Assembly: GCF_900119705.1 (NCBI RefSeq) | Contig: NZ_LT632322.1 | Location: 434,001 to 498,000 of the forward strand | From: Murdochiella vaginalis | GTDB taxonomy: Bacteria; Bacillota; Clostridia; Tissierellales; Peptoniphilaceae | Length of the DNA: 64,000 bases | Direction: 5' to 3' | Part shown: positions 17,801 through 26,618 of the stretch, in pieces | Position numbering within the stretch: the first letter of the stretch is position 1 | Layout of the letters: each line of letters begins with the position of its first letter | Notes under the pieces: generated by a model | Database searches by the model: none | What the model saw: the letters and a program-made list of their open reading frames with translations, nothing else | Told to the model about the DNA's origin: nothing | Made by a program: the position numbers and the translations under genes

Positions 17801-20607
17801 TTATGGTGGCAGATAAGAAAGATTTTGAGCCGAAAAACAGAAAGAGATTTATAGGCAAGATTGCTACAGGGGAATACGATGCGGTTGTTATCGGACATAC
17901 GCAGTTTGAAAAAATTCCTATGAGTAAGGAATATCAGGAAAAGCATATTCAAGATCAGATTGATGAAATCGTAAACTATGTAGAAGAATACAAGCATGAC
18001 AGAAATCAGAACTTTACTGTGAAACAGCTCGAAAAGACAAAGAAAAAACTGGAAACAAGGCTTGAAAAATTAAATGATGATTTTAAGAAAGACGATGTGA
18101 TTACCTTTGAGGAATTAGGAGTTGATAAGCTCTTTGTTGACGAGGCACATGGCTTTAAGAACCTTTATCTCTATACCAAAATGCGTAATGTTGCAGGTAT
18201 CGGGCAGTCAGAAGCCTTTAAGTCCTCCGATATGTTTATGAAATGCAGATATATGGACGAAATGACAGGCGGCAAAGGCGTGGTCTTTGCCACAGGAACG
18301 CCTGTAAGTAACTCTATGACAGAGCTTTATACCATGCAAAGGTATCTTCAGTATGAGAGCCTTAAAAAGAATGGACTGGAGCATTTTGATTCTTGGGCTT
18401 CCACTTTTGGAGAAACGCAAAGCTCCTTTGAACTATCTCCTGAAGGTACAGGGTATAGGGTAAAGACGAGATTTTCAAAGTTCTATAACTTACCTGAACT
18501 AATGAGTATGTTTAAGGAAGTTGCAGATATTCAGACTGCGGATATGCTTAACCTTCCTACACCTGAAGCTAACTATGAGGTTATTAAAACAGAGCCTTCT
18601 GAAGAACAAAAAGAAATTCTAAAGAGCCTTTCTGAAAGAGCAGATGATGTTAGAAATAGAGTTGTAGAGCCAGAGGTTGATAATATGCTTAAGATTACCA
18701 ATGACGGTAAGAAACTTGCCTTAGATCAGCGTTTAATCAATCCTCTGCTTCCTGATAATCCTGATAGCAAGGTCAATGTATGCGTAAAGAATGTCTTTGC
18801 CATTTGGGATAAGACAAAAGAAAACAGGTCAACACAGCTACTTTTTTCTGATATGTCCACTCCAAAAGGAGATGGAGAATTTAACATCTATGATGATATT
18901 AGAGAAAAACTCGTAGCTATGGGAATACCAAAAGAAGAAATCGCCTTTATCCATGAAGCAAACTCAGACAAACAGAAAGATGAACTCTTTGCGAAAGTAA
19001 GAAAAGGCGAAGTTCGTATCTTAATGGGTTCAACGCAGAAGATGGGAGCAGGAACGAATGTGCAAAATAAGTTGATTGCTTTGCATGACCTCGATGTGCC
19101 TTGGCGTCCCGCTGACTTAGAGCAAAGAGCAGGGAGAATTGTAAGACAGGGGAACGAAAATGAGAAAGTAAATATCTATCGTTATGTTACAGAGAATACA
19201 TTTGACAGCTACTTATGGCAGACGATAGAGAATAAGCAGAAATTCATTTCTCAGATTATGACTTCAAAGACTCCTGTTCGTGTTGCGGAAGATGTGGACG
19301 AAAGCTCTCTTAACTATGCAGAGATTAAAGCTCTTGCAACGGGTGATCCAAAGATTAAAGAGAAGATGGATTTGGACAACGAGGTTACAAAACTTAAAAT
19401 GCTTGAAGCAAACTATAAGTCCAACCGTTACAGATTAGAGGATAAGGTGGTGAAAAACTATCCTGAAGAAATCGCAAGAACGGAAAAACTCATTGAAGCT
19501 GTCAGAAAAGATATATCCGATGTAGAGCCTAAAGCGGAAGGCGAGGAAAAGTTTACTTCCATTACCATTGCAGGAGAAAAAATTACCGATAAGAAATTAG
19601 CCGGAGAAAGACTTCTTGAAGCTATTTCAAAGGTTAAAATCAATGAAAGCAAGGTTATAGGAAAGTATAGAAATATGGATTTAGAAGTAAGTTATAACTT
19701 CTTTACCAATGAACATAACTTTAGCCTAAATGGTGCTGCAAAGCATTCAGGAGAGCTTGGAACAAGTGCGGACGGTAACCTTACAAGACTGGATAATGCT
19801 CTTGAGAAAATGCCTGAGAAATTAAACAGGCTTGAAGAAAAACTTATCAGTACAAAAGAACAACTGGAAAATGCCAAAGAGGAATTAAAAAAGCCTTTTG
19901 AAAAAGCTGATGAGCTGAAAACTAAGGTATTAAGACTTGCAGAATTGAATAAGCTACTCGATATGGGAGAAGTGGAAGAAAAGAGAAATGATAATCCGCT
20001 TATAGAAGATGTAAAAAGGGCAATCATTGATTTCTGTAACAGGGAATATGAAGAAAATCATAGCTATGATGAATTTAATACCCTGTATCCTGATTTAAAA
20101 CATATCGGTATCGCCTATACCAATACGCCGGATGAAAGACATGGTATTCAGTATGAGCTTGATTTAGAGGAAAAAACTTGGACACAGTATATTGATGATA
20201 TGCCTATCAAAACAGAGAGCTTTGATTATGAGAATAAAGGAGAAAATGAAGCTCTAAGAAACATCAAAAATGAAATAGAAATGTCCTCTTTTAGCGATTT
20301 GGTTTATGTTGATTCAGAAGATTTAAGAGCAGCAACGGGTCTTGATATTGACGATGAGGGCAACTTCTATGATCCACTTTCTAAAGACCTCGATAATGAC
20401 GGTATTCCTGATAGATATGACAATGACTTTAAGGACAGTGATTATTTTGAGTCAACTTATGATGTGGAGGATAATCTTCATAGCAAAGAAGAAACCACAC
20501 AAAAATCAGATGATAAGCCATCTATTTTAGGGCAGATAAGAGCATATCAAAATGAAAGTAAAACAGAAGAAAAGCAAAAAACAAAAGAACAGGAATTTTT
20601 AAGATAG
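11851..20607 (+). CDS. Giant N6-methylase / SNF2-type helicase of conjugative elements
   Basis: At 2918 residues this is the largest protein in the window. The N-terminal ArdC-like stretch ([27 protein letters not shown]) is followed by a very charged, disordered linker (about residues 255-405), repeated accessory domains, and an adenine-methylase fold with [12 protein letters not shown] near residue 1205 and IGNVPFGEY near 1270. A superfamily 2 helicase follows: HVVGSGKT near 1933, [10 protein letters not shown] near 2096, and the C-terminal lobe with [11 protein letters not shown] and [11 protein letters not shown] near 2393-2435. The end carries the Asp-rich motif shared with the wall hydrolase and a C-terminal [10 protein letters not shown] motif. 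Such proteins are hallmarks of large Firmicutes ICEs; a role in protecting or processing transferred DNA is presumed. The start follows AAGGAGGT. Confidence 0.9.
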   Translation: MRINDFHNILELIKQDVLQSEAEYLKLLKVVGNNQKYDFRSQLSIYNKNTEATACAKFDYWREHFNRTVMRGQKGIPILEDYGTYKKVDYIFDISQTVSKNRDVNEVNLWRFDKEAHRDVLKEMIKAEGYEESENTIENIFSLSRLYGDEKIDSLMNELRISDEDRISFTKFVRDSVSYAVASRFKLDYPMDKDLLKENFAMFDSISLMSLGETVSDISGTVIDATIQKSKELELQKEVLRGKEAGYNKIKEELEEVEENVLRRDDQERISENERIFRNGEYGRDNRENQREYTESVGGRDGLYEGISESDIRSDEVGLSFKQRGAEQLRDVSGSIQGEETDRASDGYSETGDRVYEDREAETDDGLEDRGREPSSVPSDDFSPQRDDDQGDSGNLKENTDKEIKEADKASFSLPEKNSGQIKLTIPLTQNDIDSILVNGGNHEGERLPIIAEFSKGKTVEELGEYLKDTFRGGNGFYIDEREVSSWYSDKGIHLAYGTSAREDMTQILSWSNAARRISELLETGEFATNVELLEAQDYERDRVSESLWYLYHDLSEEGKAQGYFDFIERGGGFPKETRQLSEALKNPDYLKNVISEYSRFLAGYKENRDVLRFHYHKVDSLYQKLQELELPRKEYTSNLTELPKVQGFITEDEVLATISRGSGVDRGKERITKYFKENHTLQEKANFLKDEYGIGGGSHAVSGERGSGEWHDAKGLKLQKNHCNDVFLTWSNVAKYIDELLSKNLYLEENKIESKTAIEEQKEPSYYSKDDPYNLMTDEMLEKVPELYAQEDVALADKQVHAAYIIPFRSNWTWYMTEYDRESKDAFGLVLGIEPEWGYFNLDELKELNAQRLVLEDFPKTFRELKDSELKKQMDEQELYHVFNGELSFEENNTELEAPEEVEESIQAEPLQATLFDYLKEKEEVELNEKEDSPSDEFVVKEGDTVYFNHEEYKVREISKNQITGRNDLWLDPTRQGNHQIPIISFTDDEDLLRQVNLERPEFIIGDEVKYKGKDYTITRFDDMGNNLKTVTVKDNTEYLGGMITGSDVIPYYKESELDKIFENLTNAKPEKTFKEVEIKKNEAHNFKITEETLPQKLSPSERLNNNLEAISMLNRVESGERELDIIAQEVLAKYVGWGGLSDVFDESKEVQWKEARAFLKENLSSSEYEAARESTLTSFYTPKTVIDGVYKTLSGMGFKQGNILEPSMGIGNFIGNLPDEMNKSKFYGVELDSVSGRIGKLLYPESEVQVKGLEETGFSNNFFDVAIGNVPFGEYKVNDREYNRNNFLIHDYFFAKSIDKVRNGGVIAFITSSGTMDKKDESVRRYLAARSEFLGAIRLPNDTFKGVAGTEVTSDIIFLKKRDSVLERDEDWIHLAEDENGLVYNKYFVEHPEQVLGSMREVSGRFGKTLTCEPIAFLGQENNMASLKDRIEIAGERISKDAKYEEIELLDDEITSIPATDDVKNFSYTLIDDEVYYRENSLFIKKEVSDKKKEKIKDYLELNAALKDVIYKQKEDFNEEEIKASQEKLNEVYDNFSKKHGFVNNLSNTRALKEDSNFPLVSSIEILDEEENFKAKGDIFSKRTITKAKVIDHVDTSLEALVLSVSEKGYVDFDYMGSLTGKDRPTLIEELRGEIYLNIREEQNFYRPLSFNLEDGDLPFACANGSNSYKYGYVTKDEYLSGNIRDKIAIVDSYLSKLRQTERELPHLGYEENGKEKELISYEMNRLEYQKAELTKVLPKELEASEINVRLGATWIPIKDIEKFIFETLKTPGYARWDIKVKFSNLTSEWNVEGKSRDRGNDLAEMTYGTSRVNAYKLIEDALNLKETKVFDQIVNPDGSKTSVLNKKETMLAGQKQELLKEEFKNWIFNDQERRSRLVKLYNERFNSIRNREYDGSNLSFEGMNTEIDLRPHQRNAIARSLYGGNTLLAHVVGSGKTFEMVASAMESKRLGMCSKSLFVVPNHLTGQIGREFMQLYPSANIMVADKKDFEPKNRKRFIGKIATGEYDAVVIGHTQFEKIPMSKEYQEKHIQDQIDEIVNYVEEYKHDRNQNFTVKQLEKTKKKLETRLEKLNDDFKKDDVITFEELGVDKLFVDEAHGFKNLYLYTKMRNVAGIGQSEAFKSSDMFMKCRYMDEMTGGKGVVFATGTPVSNSMTELYTMQRYLQYESLKKNGLEHFDSWASTFGETQSSFELSPEGTGYRVKTRFSKFYNLPELMSMFKEVADIQTADMLNLPTPEANYEVIKTEPSEEQKEILKSLSERADDVRNRVVEPEVDNMLKITNDGKKLALDQRLINPLLPDNPDSKVNVCVKNVFAIWDKTKENRSTQLLFSDMSTPKGDGEFNIYDDIREKLVAMGIPKEEIAFIHEANSDKQKDELFAKVRKGEVRILMGSTQKMGAGTNVQNKLIALHDLDVPWRPADLEQRAGRIVRQGNENEKVNIYRYVTENTFDSYLWQTIENKQKFISQIMTSKTPVRVAEDVDESSLNYAEIKALATGDPKIKEKMDLDNEVTKLKMLEANYKSNRYRLEDKVVKNYPEEIARTEKLIEAVRKDISDVEPKAEGEEKFTSITIAGEKITDKKLAGERLLEAISKVKINESKVIGKYRNMDLEVSYNFFTNEHNFSLNGAAKHSGELGTSADGNLTRLDNALEKMPEKLNRLEEKLISTKEQLENAKEELKKPFEKADELKTKVLRLAELNKLLDMGEVEEKRNDNPLIEDVKRAIIDFCNREYEENHSYDEFNTLYPDLKHIGIAYTNTPDERHGIQYELDLEEKTWTQYIDDMPIKTESFDYENKGENEALRNIKNEIEMSSFSDLVYVDSEDLRAATGLDIDDEGNFYDPLSKDLDNDGIPDRYDNDFKDSDYFESTYDVEDNLHSKEETTQKSDDKPSILGQIRAYQNESKTEEKQKTKEQEFLR
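12629..13039 (+). CDS. Embedded alternative-frame ORF (TnpV-like), overlapping the helicase gene
   Basis: A 136-codon ORF lies wholly inside the helicase gene in another frame. Its ATG is preceded by a perfect AGGAGGT (12614-12620) with an 8-base spacer. The predicted protein has normal globular composition: hydrophobic and aromatic residues are well spread, with amphipathic helices such as [19 protein letters not shown]. In contrast, the helicase frame here encodes only Arg/Asp/Glu/Ser/Gly-rich disordered linker. The central part (YAVMRLDYL, then L..LY.EKKL..HL.D...QA) recalls TnpV, a small transposon-encoded protein of similar size; this comparison is from memory. The contrast suggests the embedded frame is the constrained one and the helicase linker is overprinted. 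Expression is not proven. Confidence 0.6.
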   Translation: MYFDEMIRKELVKTSEFSEMESTDEIIEKIKENTLNQLEEEMDFMREYPNPTYAVMRLDYLSNSEEQSNFEMLVDLYKEKKLIGHLMDTQKQAIEFMRTEKPKLMMAWKIEDESHPQYQAMISALKEMTIKEIVEI

Positions 20608-20626
20608 GGAGGGTAACCTCCCTTTT
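20607..20626 (+). terminator. Short GC hairpin between helicase and ssDNA-binding gene
   Basis: GGGAGG (20607-20612) pairs with CCTCCC (20617-20622), followed by TTTT. It may be a partial terminator or an RNA processing site. It directly precedes the ribosome site of the next gene and could also mask or expose it. Confidence 0.5.
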
Positions 20627-20647
20627 GCCATGAAAGGAGATAAAAAC

Positions 20648-21307
20648 ATGGATTACAAAACAATGAGAAATCAAATAGAAGATATGGTAAATGATAACCA
20701 CAAGGACTTTGTAAAAGCGATTATAAGCATGGAAAAAGGTATCAATGATGAAAGTGCTTTAGATAAGCTCTATGACGCTTATATGGACAATGACAGCCTT
20801 AATTTGCTACATGAAGAATTTGACTATATGATTGAGGATTTAAGAGAACAGGGACAGATAAAAGACCTGCCTTATGCTCAGGAAGAAAAGGATAATCTTA
20901 TCAATATTGTTGGAAATATCGTTGGAGAGGTTGATGTAGTAGAAAGGGAAAATAAGAACGGAGAAGCTTTTAAGGTAGCGAACTTTTCCGTTGTATCCAA
21001 AGACGATGAGGGTAACAAAGTATATCATAATTGCTCCGCTTATGGAGAAAAGAGTGATATTCCAAAGGACTTTAAGCAGGGAGATTTTGTTAAGCTCTTT
21101 GGACAAATCAGAACCTCCATTGATGATAACGGTAAAGAGCATAGCAATATCAGGATACTTTCTTCCAAACTACTAAAGGCAAAGGAGCAGATGAGAGGTC
21201 GAGATGAAAAGAAAGAATCTGTACTTGGAGCTATAAAGAAATATCAAGCTGAAGATAAGGAAAAGCCGAAAGAAAAGAAAGAAGCAAGCAAAGAAACTGA
21301 GAGATAA
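20648..21307 (+). CDS. OB-fold single-stranded DNA-binding-like protein of the ICE
   Basis: A 219-residue protein. The N-terminal ~80 residues are helical and acidic; the middle (about 85-180) is an OB-fold-like domain with NIVGNIVGEVDVVEREN, FKVANFSVVS and FVKLFGQIRTSI, resembling SSB strands. The C-terminal tail is basic/acidic and disordered and includes SVLGAIKKYQ (21218-21247), nearly the same as the C-terminal motif of the upstream helicase. The ATG at 20648 was chosen because AAAGGAGAT directly precedes it; an in-frame ATG at 20630 lies within that ribosome site region. It would coat single-stranded transfer DNA or recruit the helicase. The gene ends the plus-strand transfer operon. 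Confidence 0.72.
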   Translation: MDYKTMRNQIEDMVNDNHKDFVKAIISMEKGINDESALDKLYDAYMDNDSLNLLHEEFDYMIEDLREQGQIKDLPYAQEEKDNLINIVGNIVGEVDVVERENKNGEAFKVANFSVVSKDDEGNKVYHNCSAYGEKSDIPKDFKQGDFVKLFGQIRTSIDDNGKEHSNIRILSSKLLKAKEQMRGRDEKKESVLGAIKKYQAEDKEKPKEKKEASKETER

Positions 21308-21311
21308 ATTT

Positions 21312-21353
21312 ACGGTCGGTGTGGTCTTAGGACTGCACCGGCTATTTTTTATT
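21312..21353 (+). terminator. Terminator at the end of the transfer operon
   Basis: CGGTGTGGTC pairs with GACTGCACCG (with G-U pairs) across a TTAG loop, followed by a T6 run. It lies between the convergent ssDNA-binding gene and the minus-strand relaxase gene. Confidence 0.75.
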
Positions 21354-21376
21354 GGTAGAAAAAAGAGGAGAGAACA

Positions 21377-22708
21377 CTATCTCTCCATCTCCTTACTCAT
21401 GTAAATTCCATAGTTCTTTCGTATTTGATAAAGCTCGTCCATAGTAGATTTTGTAGAAGAATACTCTTGCATTAGGGTATTCTTTTTTTCTTGCAATTTA
21501 TCAAGTTTATCTAAAATATCCTTAGAATCAGGTAGCTTTGAATAGGACTTTTTGAGTTTTGCAAGATCTGTTTCGTAGCGTGTGATTTCAGACTTATGCT
21601 CCTCAAAAAATGCCTTATCAGAAGGATTTGCTTTATATTCCTTGTAGTAGGCTCGATATTTTTTAACAGTATGAATTTGTTCCATCGTATTAGAAAGTAG
21701 CTGCATATCCTTGTCAATTTCTTTGATTTTATCTTGTAAGCTCAGTCTTTCTTCAGCACTTTTCTTGATGTATTCATCAAGCTGTTTAACGGATTTAATG
21801 CCATGTTCTCTGATAAAAATAACTGACTCAGCCATTGTATTTAAGTTATGTTTTGTTGCCCAGTATTCATAGCCTTTGCTCTCTTTTACTTTGGCATTGG
21901 TATTCATATTGATAACATTTCCGATTCGTTTTTTTACAAATGGGGATTTAATAGATTGATTTTCTGTAATACGATCTTTTAATCTTTCTTCGGTATAATC
22001 CTCACCAATCGTCTTAGCCCTTGTAAATCTCTGCTTATCTTTTGGCTTAAAGGATATATGTTTTCCATGCTTTATTTCATAACCAAGTCCCGCCATTTTC
22101 TTTAGAAATTCTTCCCAATCTTTAGACTGTTTTATCAAACGATCAATGTCAAATTGAAGCCTGCTTTTCCAAGAAGTACCTTTTTTAGATTGCTCATTCT
22201 CATACCATGACTTACCATTTGTTTTGTACTTTCTCTTATAGATCTCGTAGAACTCATCAATCACAGATAGGTTGTTTTCTTTGCATAGCTTATCGCTTTG
22301 ATACCTGATTTGGTGGTAGCTTTTCTTGTTGGATTGATAGCACTTGCCCGTTACCATATTTACATTATTAAAAATAATATGGTTATGGATATGTCCTTTA
22401 TCTATGTGGGTAGATAAGACAAATTCGTACTCATCCTTTAATATCTTTTTACATAGTTCAAGACCGATTTGATGTGCAATTTCAGGACTTGCTTCTCCGG
22501 GTAAAAAGGATTGGATAAGGTGTCTTGCAAGGACAGTTCCGTTTGTTCCGGCATCATTTCGTGTCTTTAAAAACTGGGTATGAGCAGTTTCTTGATGACA
22601 TTTATGAGTGCTTACTAAGATTTGTTCATCTGTTTTTTCTCCATTAACAATATATGAAATGGCAAGATTAAGGGTTGATTTTATAGGATGTATTTTTGTA
22701 ATAGCCAT
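21377..22708 (-). CDS. Relaxase / mobilisation nuclease (PF03432 type)
   Basis: A 443-residue relaxase that would nick oriT and lead the transferred strand. The N-terminal domain has a candidate catalytic Tyr19 in LAISYIVNG and the metal-binding motif HIDKGHIHNH at residues 101-110 (His101, His106, His108, His110). A DNA-binding middle region follows, and the C-terminal third is a long coiled coil (LDKLQEKKNTLMQEYSSTK). It begins 5 bases after mobC, whose 3' end contains the GGAGGTGA ribosome site of the relaxase, so the two are translated together from the minus strand. Full length, with no break seen. The element is therefore self-sufficient for mobilisation functions within this window. 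Confidence 0.9.
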   Translation of the reverse strand: MAITKIHPIKSTLNLAISYIVNGEKTDEQILVSTHKCHQETAHTQFLKTRNDAGTNGTVLARHLIQSFLPGEASPEIAHQIGLELCKKILKDEYEFVLSTHIDKGHIHNHIIFNNVNMVTGKCYQSNKKSYHQIRYQSDKLCKENNLSVIDEFYEIYKRKYKTNGKSWYENEQSKKGTSWKSRLQFDIDRLIKQSKDWEEFLKKMAGLGYEIKHGKHISFKPKDKQRFTRAKTIGEDYTEERLKDRITENQSIKSPFVKKRIGNVINMNTNAKVKESKGYEYWATKHNLNTMAESVIFIREHGIKSVKQLDEYIKKSAEERLSLQDKIKEIDKDMQLLSNTMEQIHTVKKYRAYYKEYKANPSDKAFFEEHKSEITRYETDLAKLKKSYSKLPDSKDILDKLDKLQEKKNTLMQEYSSTKSTMDELYQIRKNYGIYMSKEMER

Positions 22709-22713
22709 AAAAT

Positions 22714-23064
22714 TTAATCACCTCCAGAAGTTCTGTTAAGAAGCAGTGAATGTATTTGCCACAACTCTTTTGAGAAATGTTCAATCTGCTTTTTCATATC
22801 GTTTATATCATCTTTGTAGATTATGCCGGTCGAATTTACACGCTTTGCAATCTGATTTATGTTGTTTGTAGCGTTGGAAAGTAAGCCTTGTAAATCTCTA
22901 AATGGCTCTAAATCCACTTGATATATTTCCTTTTCTAAAACGCACTTGCGAATGAAAAGGCTCATATTTCTACACTTAGCAAGTTTTCTTTTCTCTTCAA
23001 AAAGAGCCTTTTCTTCTTCGGTTAATTTAATTTCAAGTCTTTCATTTCGTATTCTATTTGCCAT
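22714..23064 (-). CDS. mobC: MobC-like relaxosome accessory protein
   Basis: A 116-residue protein with an N-terminal ribbon-helix-helix-like segment (RLEIKLTEEEKALFEEKRKLAKCRNMSLFIRK region, residues 7-40) and a C-terminal helix pair containing the MobC hallmark [16 protein letters not shown]. MobC proteins bind oriT and help open the nic site for the relaxase. The start codon is preceded on the minus strand by AAGGAGG. It is the first gene of the mobC-relaxase unit and lies directly beside the oriT-like inverted repeats at 23098-23193. Confidence 0.9.
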   Translation of the reverse strand: MANRIRNERLEIKLTEEEKALFEEKRKLAKCRNMSLFIRKCVLEKEIYQVDLEPFRDLQGLLSNATNNINQIAKRVNSTGIIYKDDINDMKKQIEHFSKELWQIHSLLLNRTSGGD

Positions 23065-23097
23065 AGGTAAATCCTCCTTTGAATGTATTTCGGGGTC

Positions 23098-23193
23098 TTA
23101 GGGTACACCCTAACAAGTTAAAAATTGATAAAAAAAGAAGCAGATCCCAGAGGGCTGCTTCATCAATTTTTTCGTAAGTGTCCGTACACTTAC
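23098..23193 (-). other. Candidate origin of transfer (oriT) upstream of mobC
   Basis: Three inverted repeats occupy the 100 bases upstream of mobC. TTAGGGT/ACCCTAA (23098-23113) is a perfect palindrome. A long hairpin (23121-23170) is formed by AAAATTGAT/ATCAATTTT and GAAGCAG/CTGCTTC. GTAAGTGT/ACACTTAC (23174-23193) is a perfect 8-bp repeat with a 4-base loop. Position beside mobC and inverted repeats are typical of oriT, and TAAGTG-type sequences occur at nic sites of RSF1010-like systems. The nic position cannot be fixed; the middle hairpin could also act as a terminator. Confidence 0.5.
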
Positions 23194-23247
23194 TGTGCTT
23201 GCTCATATACTAATAGTATAAGAACAGCTTTAAGCATAGTTCTTAAA

Positions 23248-23470
23248 AATGAACCTAATCATCTATGATAAAATTATAGATATTAGGGATGAAATGGGAT
23301 TGTTTTATGTGCTTGCTGGGTTTCCAACTTAGGAATTACTCATTTGGTAGACTCCACCCTCATTCCATTGCCTTTCATCTTTTCGGTTGGTTAGGTTCAT
23401 TCATTGATTACCTGTATAACTCGTGAGCCTGTTGTGGTTTTGGATTAACAGGGCATCCCAAATTATAGGA
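23248..23470 (+). ncRNA. Structured leader of the IS110 element: bridge RNA candidate
   Basis: IS110-family elements carry a non-coding bridge RNA next to their recombinase gene that pairs with both target and donor DNA. The 220 bases before this transposase show nested pairing: AATGAACCTAA (23248-23258) with TTAGGTTCATT (23391-23401); inside it GATGAAA with TTTCATC and AATGGGAT with ATTCCATT; an internal GGGT/ACCC loop; and a separate CCTGTT/AACAGG hairpin near 23430-23455. There is no ORF here. Exact ends and guide loops cannot be assigned by eye. Confidence 0.5.
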
Positions 23471-23478
23471 GGTATATT

Positions 23479-24756
23479 ATGTCAGAAAAAATTGTTGTAG
23501 GAATTGATGTGAGTAAAGCTTTCAGTGATATCTGTATTCTATCACCTAATAATGACATCATCAAAAGACTTAAAATTTCTAATGATATTAATGGTATGAA
23601 GTCGCTCATCTATGTACTTGAAAAGGTAGAAGATGAGTACGAGGACAGAGCAGTAATTATCATGGAAGCTACTGCACACTATCATCAAATTTTAGCTAAT
23701 TTTTTCCGTAAGCATAATTACGAAGTCATTGTAATTAATCCGATTCAAAGTGGAGCATTGAAAAATATCAATATCCGAAAAATTAAATCAGATAAAACAG
23801 ATGCATATAATATAGCGTTGCTATATCGTATTAAGAATTACAACGAAACAATTACACATTCAGATACCGTTAACAGTATCAAAAAGCTTTGCAGACAGCA
23901 TAAAGAATTGACGGATGAAATTGTGGAACACATCAACCGATTAATCGCTTTTTTAGATATTTCCTTTCCAGATTTCAAGAAAGTATTTACGGATTTGCAA
24001 GGGAAAACACCTTTGTCTTTGCTTGAAAAATATCCTACTATACAGGAAGTCTTATCTCCTGAAAATAAGCAAGATATTATTCAACTGATAAAAGAAAATT
24101 CACATAAAAGCAGCTCCTATGCCGAAGTAAAATATGAAAAACTATTGAAAGCTGCTGAAAAATCTATTGAAGTTTGTATAGTAAGCCTTAGTTCAGCAGT
24201 ACTTATTCAAACAACTGTGAGGGTTATTTTTAGTTTACAGGAAGCTTTGAAAGCAATCGATAATGAAATCAAAAGGCTATCACTTTTAGATGAAAAGTTT
24301 CATAAAGAAATAGTGCTTTTACAAAGTATTCCAGGAGTTGGAGAGTATACAGCATGTGTTGTTTTATCAGAGCTTGGAGATATATCCAATTTCTCGAAAC
24401 CGAAAGAATTAGTTGCCTTCTTTGGCTTGGATCCAGGAGTAACCCAAAGTGGAACATACAATAGGAAAAACAATAAAATCTCTAAAAGAGGATCACCTCA
24501 TGTTCGCTCAATTCTCCATATGCTGGCTAAATCTAATGTGTATCCAAATCGCAACAGAGAGTATTTAAATCCTGTTATGCGAGCTTATTTTGAAAAGAAG
24601 ATAGCTGAAAAACCATACAAAGTTGTAATGTGTGCAATTATGCGAAAGATGGTTCAAATTATTTTTGCTGTCCTCAGAAATCAAAAATCATTTGAGTTAA
24701 GAACACCCGAAGAGCATCAAAAACTAATTCGAGAAAAGAGTAAGTTAGTCGCATAA
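23479..24756 (+). CDS. IS110-family transposase (DEDD recombinase)
   Basis: A full-length 425-residue IS110-type recombinase. The N-terminal RuvC-like domain has VVGIDVSKAF (Asp10), IMEATAHYH (Glu63) and IKSDKTDAYNIA (Asp105, Asp108). A coiled middle region is followed by the Tnp domain with LLQSIPGVGEYTA and SKRGSPHVRSIL, where Ser339 is the expected catalytic serine. The ATG follows AGGAGG (23467-23472). The element is inserted between the oriT region and the cargo operon. IS110 elements lack long terminal inverted repeats, and I could not mark the exact ends. The gene appears intact and so may be active. Confidence 0.92.
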   Translation: MSEKIVVGIDVSKAFSDICILSPNNDIIKRLKISNDINGMKSLIYVLEKVEDEYEDRAVIIMEATAHYHQILANFFRKHNYEVIVINPIQSGALKNINIRKIKSDKTDAYNIALLYRIKNYNETITHSDTVNSIKKLCRQHKELTDEIVEHINRLIAFLDISFPDFKKVFTDLQGKTPLSLLEKYPTIQEVLSPENKQDIIQLIKENSHKSSSYAEVKYEKLLKAAEKSIEVCIVSLSSAVLIQTTVRVIFSLQEALKAIDNEIKRLSLLDEKFHKEIVLLQSIPGVGEYTACVVLSELGDISNFSKPKELVAFFGLDPGVTQSGTYNRKNNKISKRGSPHVRSILHMLAKSNVYPNRNREYLNPVMRAYFEKKIAEKPYKVVMCAIMRKMVQIIFAVLRNQKSFELRTPEEHQKLIREKSKLVA

Positions 24757-25266
24757 ACTATTAAAAGTGTTGCCTCAAAAAATGAAAGTATATGAGGCTT
24801 ATTTGCTATGCACATTTTTAAGTTTTGTGACTTAAAAATTTTTCAAAAAAATTTTTAAAATAACTATTGACTTCCTTAGTTGGTCTACAAAAGAATGATT
24901 AGGGTAGCAAGCGTTAAGCTTTTATTAAGTATTACATTTGTATTATACCATAAATCAATTCCTTTAGCTGTATTTATATCATAGGTTTTGTATTAATTTT
25001 AAAATATTTCTCTCCATAGAAGAACGCAGATTTGTTGATTTATATGGTGAATAATTCCAATCGAAGGACTTTTGTAATTCTTTATTATTTTGCAATAGTT
25101 TACATTCATAATAAACATTTCTTTGTTTTAAGGCTCAAAAAGTTTTGGATTAAAGATAACATTAGCATTATAAGTTTAATTTGTTCTCGTATGATTTAAT
25201 TTTTAGAGTAAATTTCAAACAGGAAATTGAAAAAATGTGAATATTATTATGAATGTAAAAAAACTA
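24757..25266. other. AT-rich intergenic region after IS110
   Basis: About 500 bases without a convincing ORF. Near its start GCCTCA (24772-24777) pairs with TGAGGC (24793-24798), a hairpin that may end the transposase transcript. A long A/T tract with symmetrical T-run/A-run pairing lies at about 24815-24865, and TTGACT near 24878 resembles a -35 box without a clear -10. The right end of the IS110 element must lie in the first part. Confidence 0.5.
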
Positions 25267-25323
25267 TTGACAACAATATACCATCGGTATATACTGGTGG
25301 TATATACCGATGGTATATTGTTG
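25267..25323 (+). promoter_or_regulatory. Promoter with 53-bp perfect palindromic TetR operator
   Basis: TTGACA (25267-25272) and TATACT (25290-25295) are 17 bases apart, a near-ideal promoter. It is embedded in a perfect inverted repeat with 24-bp arms (25271-25294 and 25300-25323) around a 5-base centre. Each arm itself contains a smaller palindrome, TATACC-3-GGTATA type, so two dimer sites may sit side by side. Binding by the TetR encoded 15 bases downstream would block the promoter. It is probably the main promoter of the whole 25.3-39.5 kb operon. Confidence 0.88.
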
Positions 25324-25337
25324 ATGGAGGTGTTTAA

Positions 25338-25952
25338 ATGACTATTTCTGAGACTCAAAAGAAAATATTGGCAGTCGGCAAGAAAGAATTTTTAAAAAAA
25401 GGATTTAAGGATGCTTCACTTAGAATAATTGTCGAGGAAGCAGGATTTACGAAAGGTGCTTTTTATGGTTACTATCCTAATAAAGCGGCCTTATTTGAAG
25501 CTATTGTTTCTGATGTAGCTGATGGGTTAATAGAACAGTTCAAAGCTGCACAAGATGCACATTTTGATTTAATTCCAGAAAATAAAACTTTAGAAAGCAG
25601 AGAGCTGTCTACAAAATATCTTTTGCATTTTGTGAATTATATTTATGATTATTTTGAAGAATTCAAGCTTGTAATTTGCTGTTCTGAAGGCACAAAATAC
25701 GAAGATTATATTCATGAACTTGTAGAATTGGAAGTATCCCGTACGGAAAAATATTACGCTATTCTTAAAGAAAAAGGCAAAATGGCAGGAAACGTCAGTC
25801 ATGATTTACATCACATGATTACCAGTGCATATTTTACAGCTGTTTTTGAAACGATTGTGCATGATATGACAAGAGAACAAGCCATTAAATATGTTAAAGA
25901 GCTTGCAGTTTTTTTTAATTCGGGATGGGATGGACTTTTAAGGTTTAAATAA
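25338..25952 (+). CDS. TetR-family repressor of the cargo operon
   Basis: A 204-residue TetR regulator. The N-terminal helix-turn-helix domain covers about residues 8-55 (KKEFLKKGFKDASLRIIVEEAG, then FTKGAFYGYYPNKAALFEAIV). The C-terminal ligand-binding part is all-helical and carries AYFTAVFETIVHDMT. The start is preceded by TGGAGG at 25324-25329. The gene lies immediately after the 53-bp palindrome and is the first gene of the operon, so autorepression is expected. A related TetR gene at 61015 also precedes ABC half-transporter genes. The inducer is unknown; the operon content suggests a metallophore-like or toxic small molecule. Confidence 0.9.
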   Translation: MTISETQKKILAVGKKEFLKKGFKDASLRIIVEEAGFTKGAFYGYYPNKAALFEAIVSDVADGLIEQFKAAQDAHFDLIPENKTLESRELSTKYLLHFVNYIYDYFEEFKLVICCSEGTKYEDYIHELVELEVSRTEKYYAILKEKGKMAGNVSHDLHHMITSAYFTAVFETIVHDMTREQAIKYVKELAVFFNSGWDGLLRFK

Positions 25953-26018
25953 AGCGTAAAATTTTCACGCAAGGTTAGCAAAGGCTAACAACTATATTTA
26001 GAAAGGATATAGATTATT
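25953..26018 (+). promoter_or_regulatory. Hairpins between tetR and the ECF genes
   Basis: Two small inverted repeats lie in the 66-base gap: GCGT...ACGC around AAAATTTTC, and GTTAGC (25974-25979) with GCTAAC (25984-25989) around AAAG. Neither has a T-run, so RNA processing or partial attenuation is more likely than termination. AGAAAGGATATAG serves as ribosome site for the next gene. Confidence 0.4.
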
Positions 26019-26618
26019 ATGAAAAATAGAGAAAATATATTACTAACAAGAGATTATATTTCCATAGGCGTTTTTTCACTTATTTATTTTGTTATTGCAT
26101 TTGTTATAGGCGGTATCGCACAAATGACACCTGTCACTTTTCCGTTTATGCCGATGATAGTAGCTTTATTTGCGGGCAGTGTTTTTATGTTATACACCGC
26201 TAAAATACCGAAGCGCGGATCACTTTCCATACTTGGTATACTTGCCGGAATCTTGTTATTTGTTACCGGTATGTTTTGGATGATGTCGGTATTTTTCATC
26301 GTATTTGGATTTATTGCGGACTTTATTTGCCAATCAGGAAATTTCAAATCATTCAGAAGAAATTTACTTGCCTATTGCGTGTTTGCGCTGTCTCCAATGG
26401 GAGCCTATATTCCCATGGCTATCATGCCTGCACAGTTTGATGAATTCATGCGTAGAAAAGGAGATGTTTCTTCTTTTGAAGGAATCATCAATGCTATTAG
26501 AATAAATTGGTGGGTTATCCCCTTAATGATTTTGGGGACAATTATTTGTGCCATAATCGGAGGCCTTATAGGTAAAAAATTATTGAAAAAACATTTTGAA
26601 AAAGTGGGGATTATATAA
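26019..26618 (+). CDS. ECF transporter substrate-binding S component (MptD/Trep_Strep type), first set
   Basis: A 199-residue membrane protein with about five to six hydrophobic segments. It has features of the MptD-family (Trep_Strep) S components: an N-terminal LTRDYISIGVFSLIYFVI, a central FMPMIVALFAGSVFMLY, and a C-terminal VIPLMILGTIICAIIGGLIG followed by GKKLLKKHF. The S component binds the substrate in the membrane and joins the T and A components. The substrate of this family is not well established. The gene ends immediately before the T component start and has a homologue of the same layout at 33626. Role assignment follows from the S-T-A gene order. Confidence 0.82.
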   Translation: MKNRENILLTRDYISIGVFSLIYFVIAFVIGGIAQMTPVTFPFMPMIVALFAGSVFMLYTAKIPKRGSLSILGILAGILLFVTGMFWMMSVFFIVFGFIADFICQSGNFKSFRRNLLAYCVFALSPMGAYIPMAIMPAQFDEFMRRKGDVSSFEGIINAIRINWWVIPLMILGTIICAIIGGLIGKKLLKKHFEKVGII

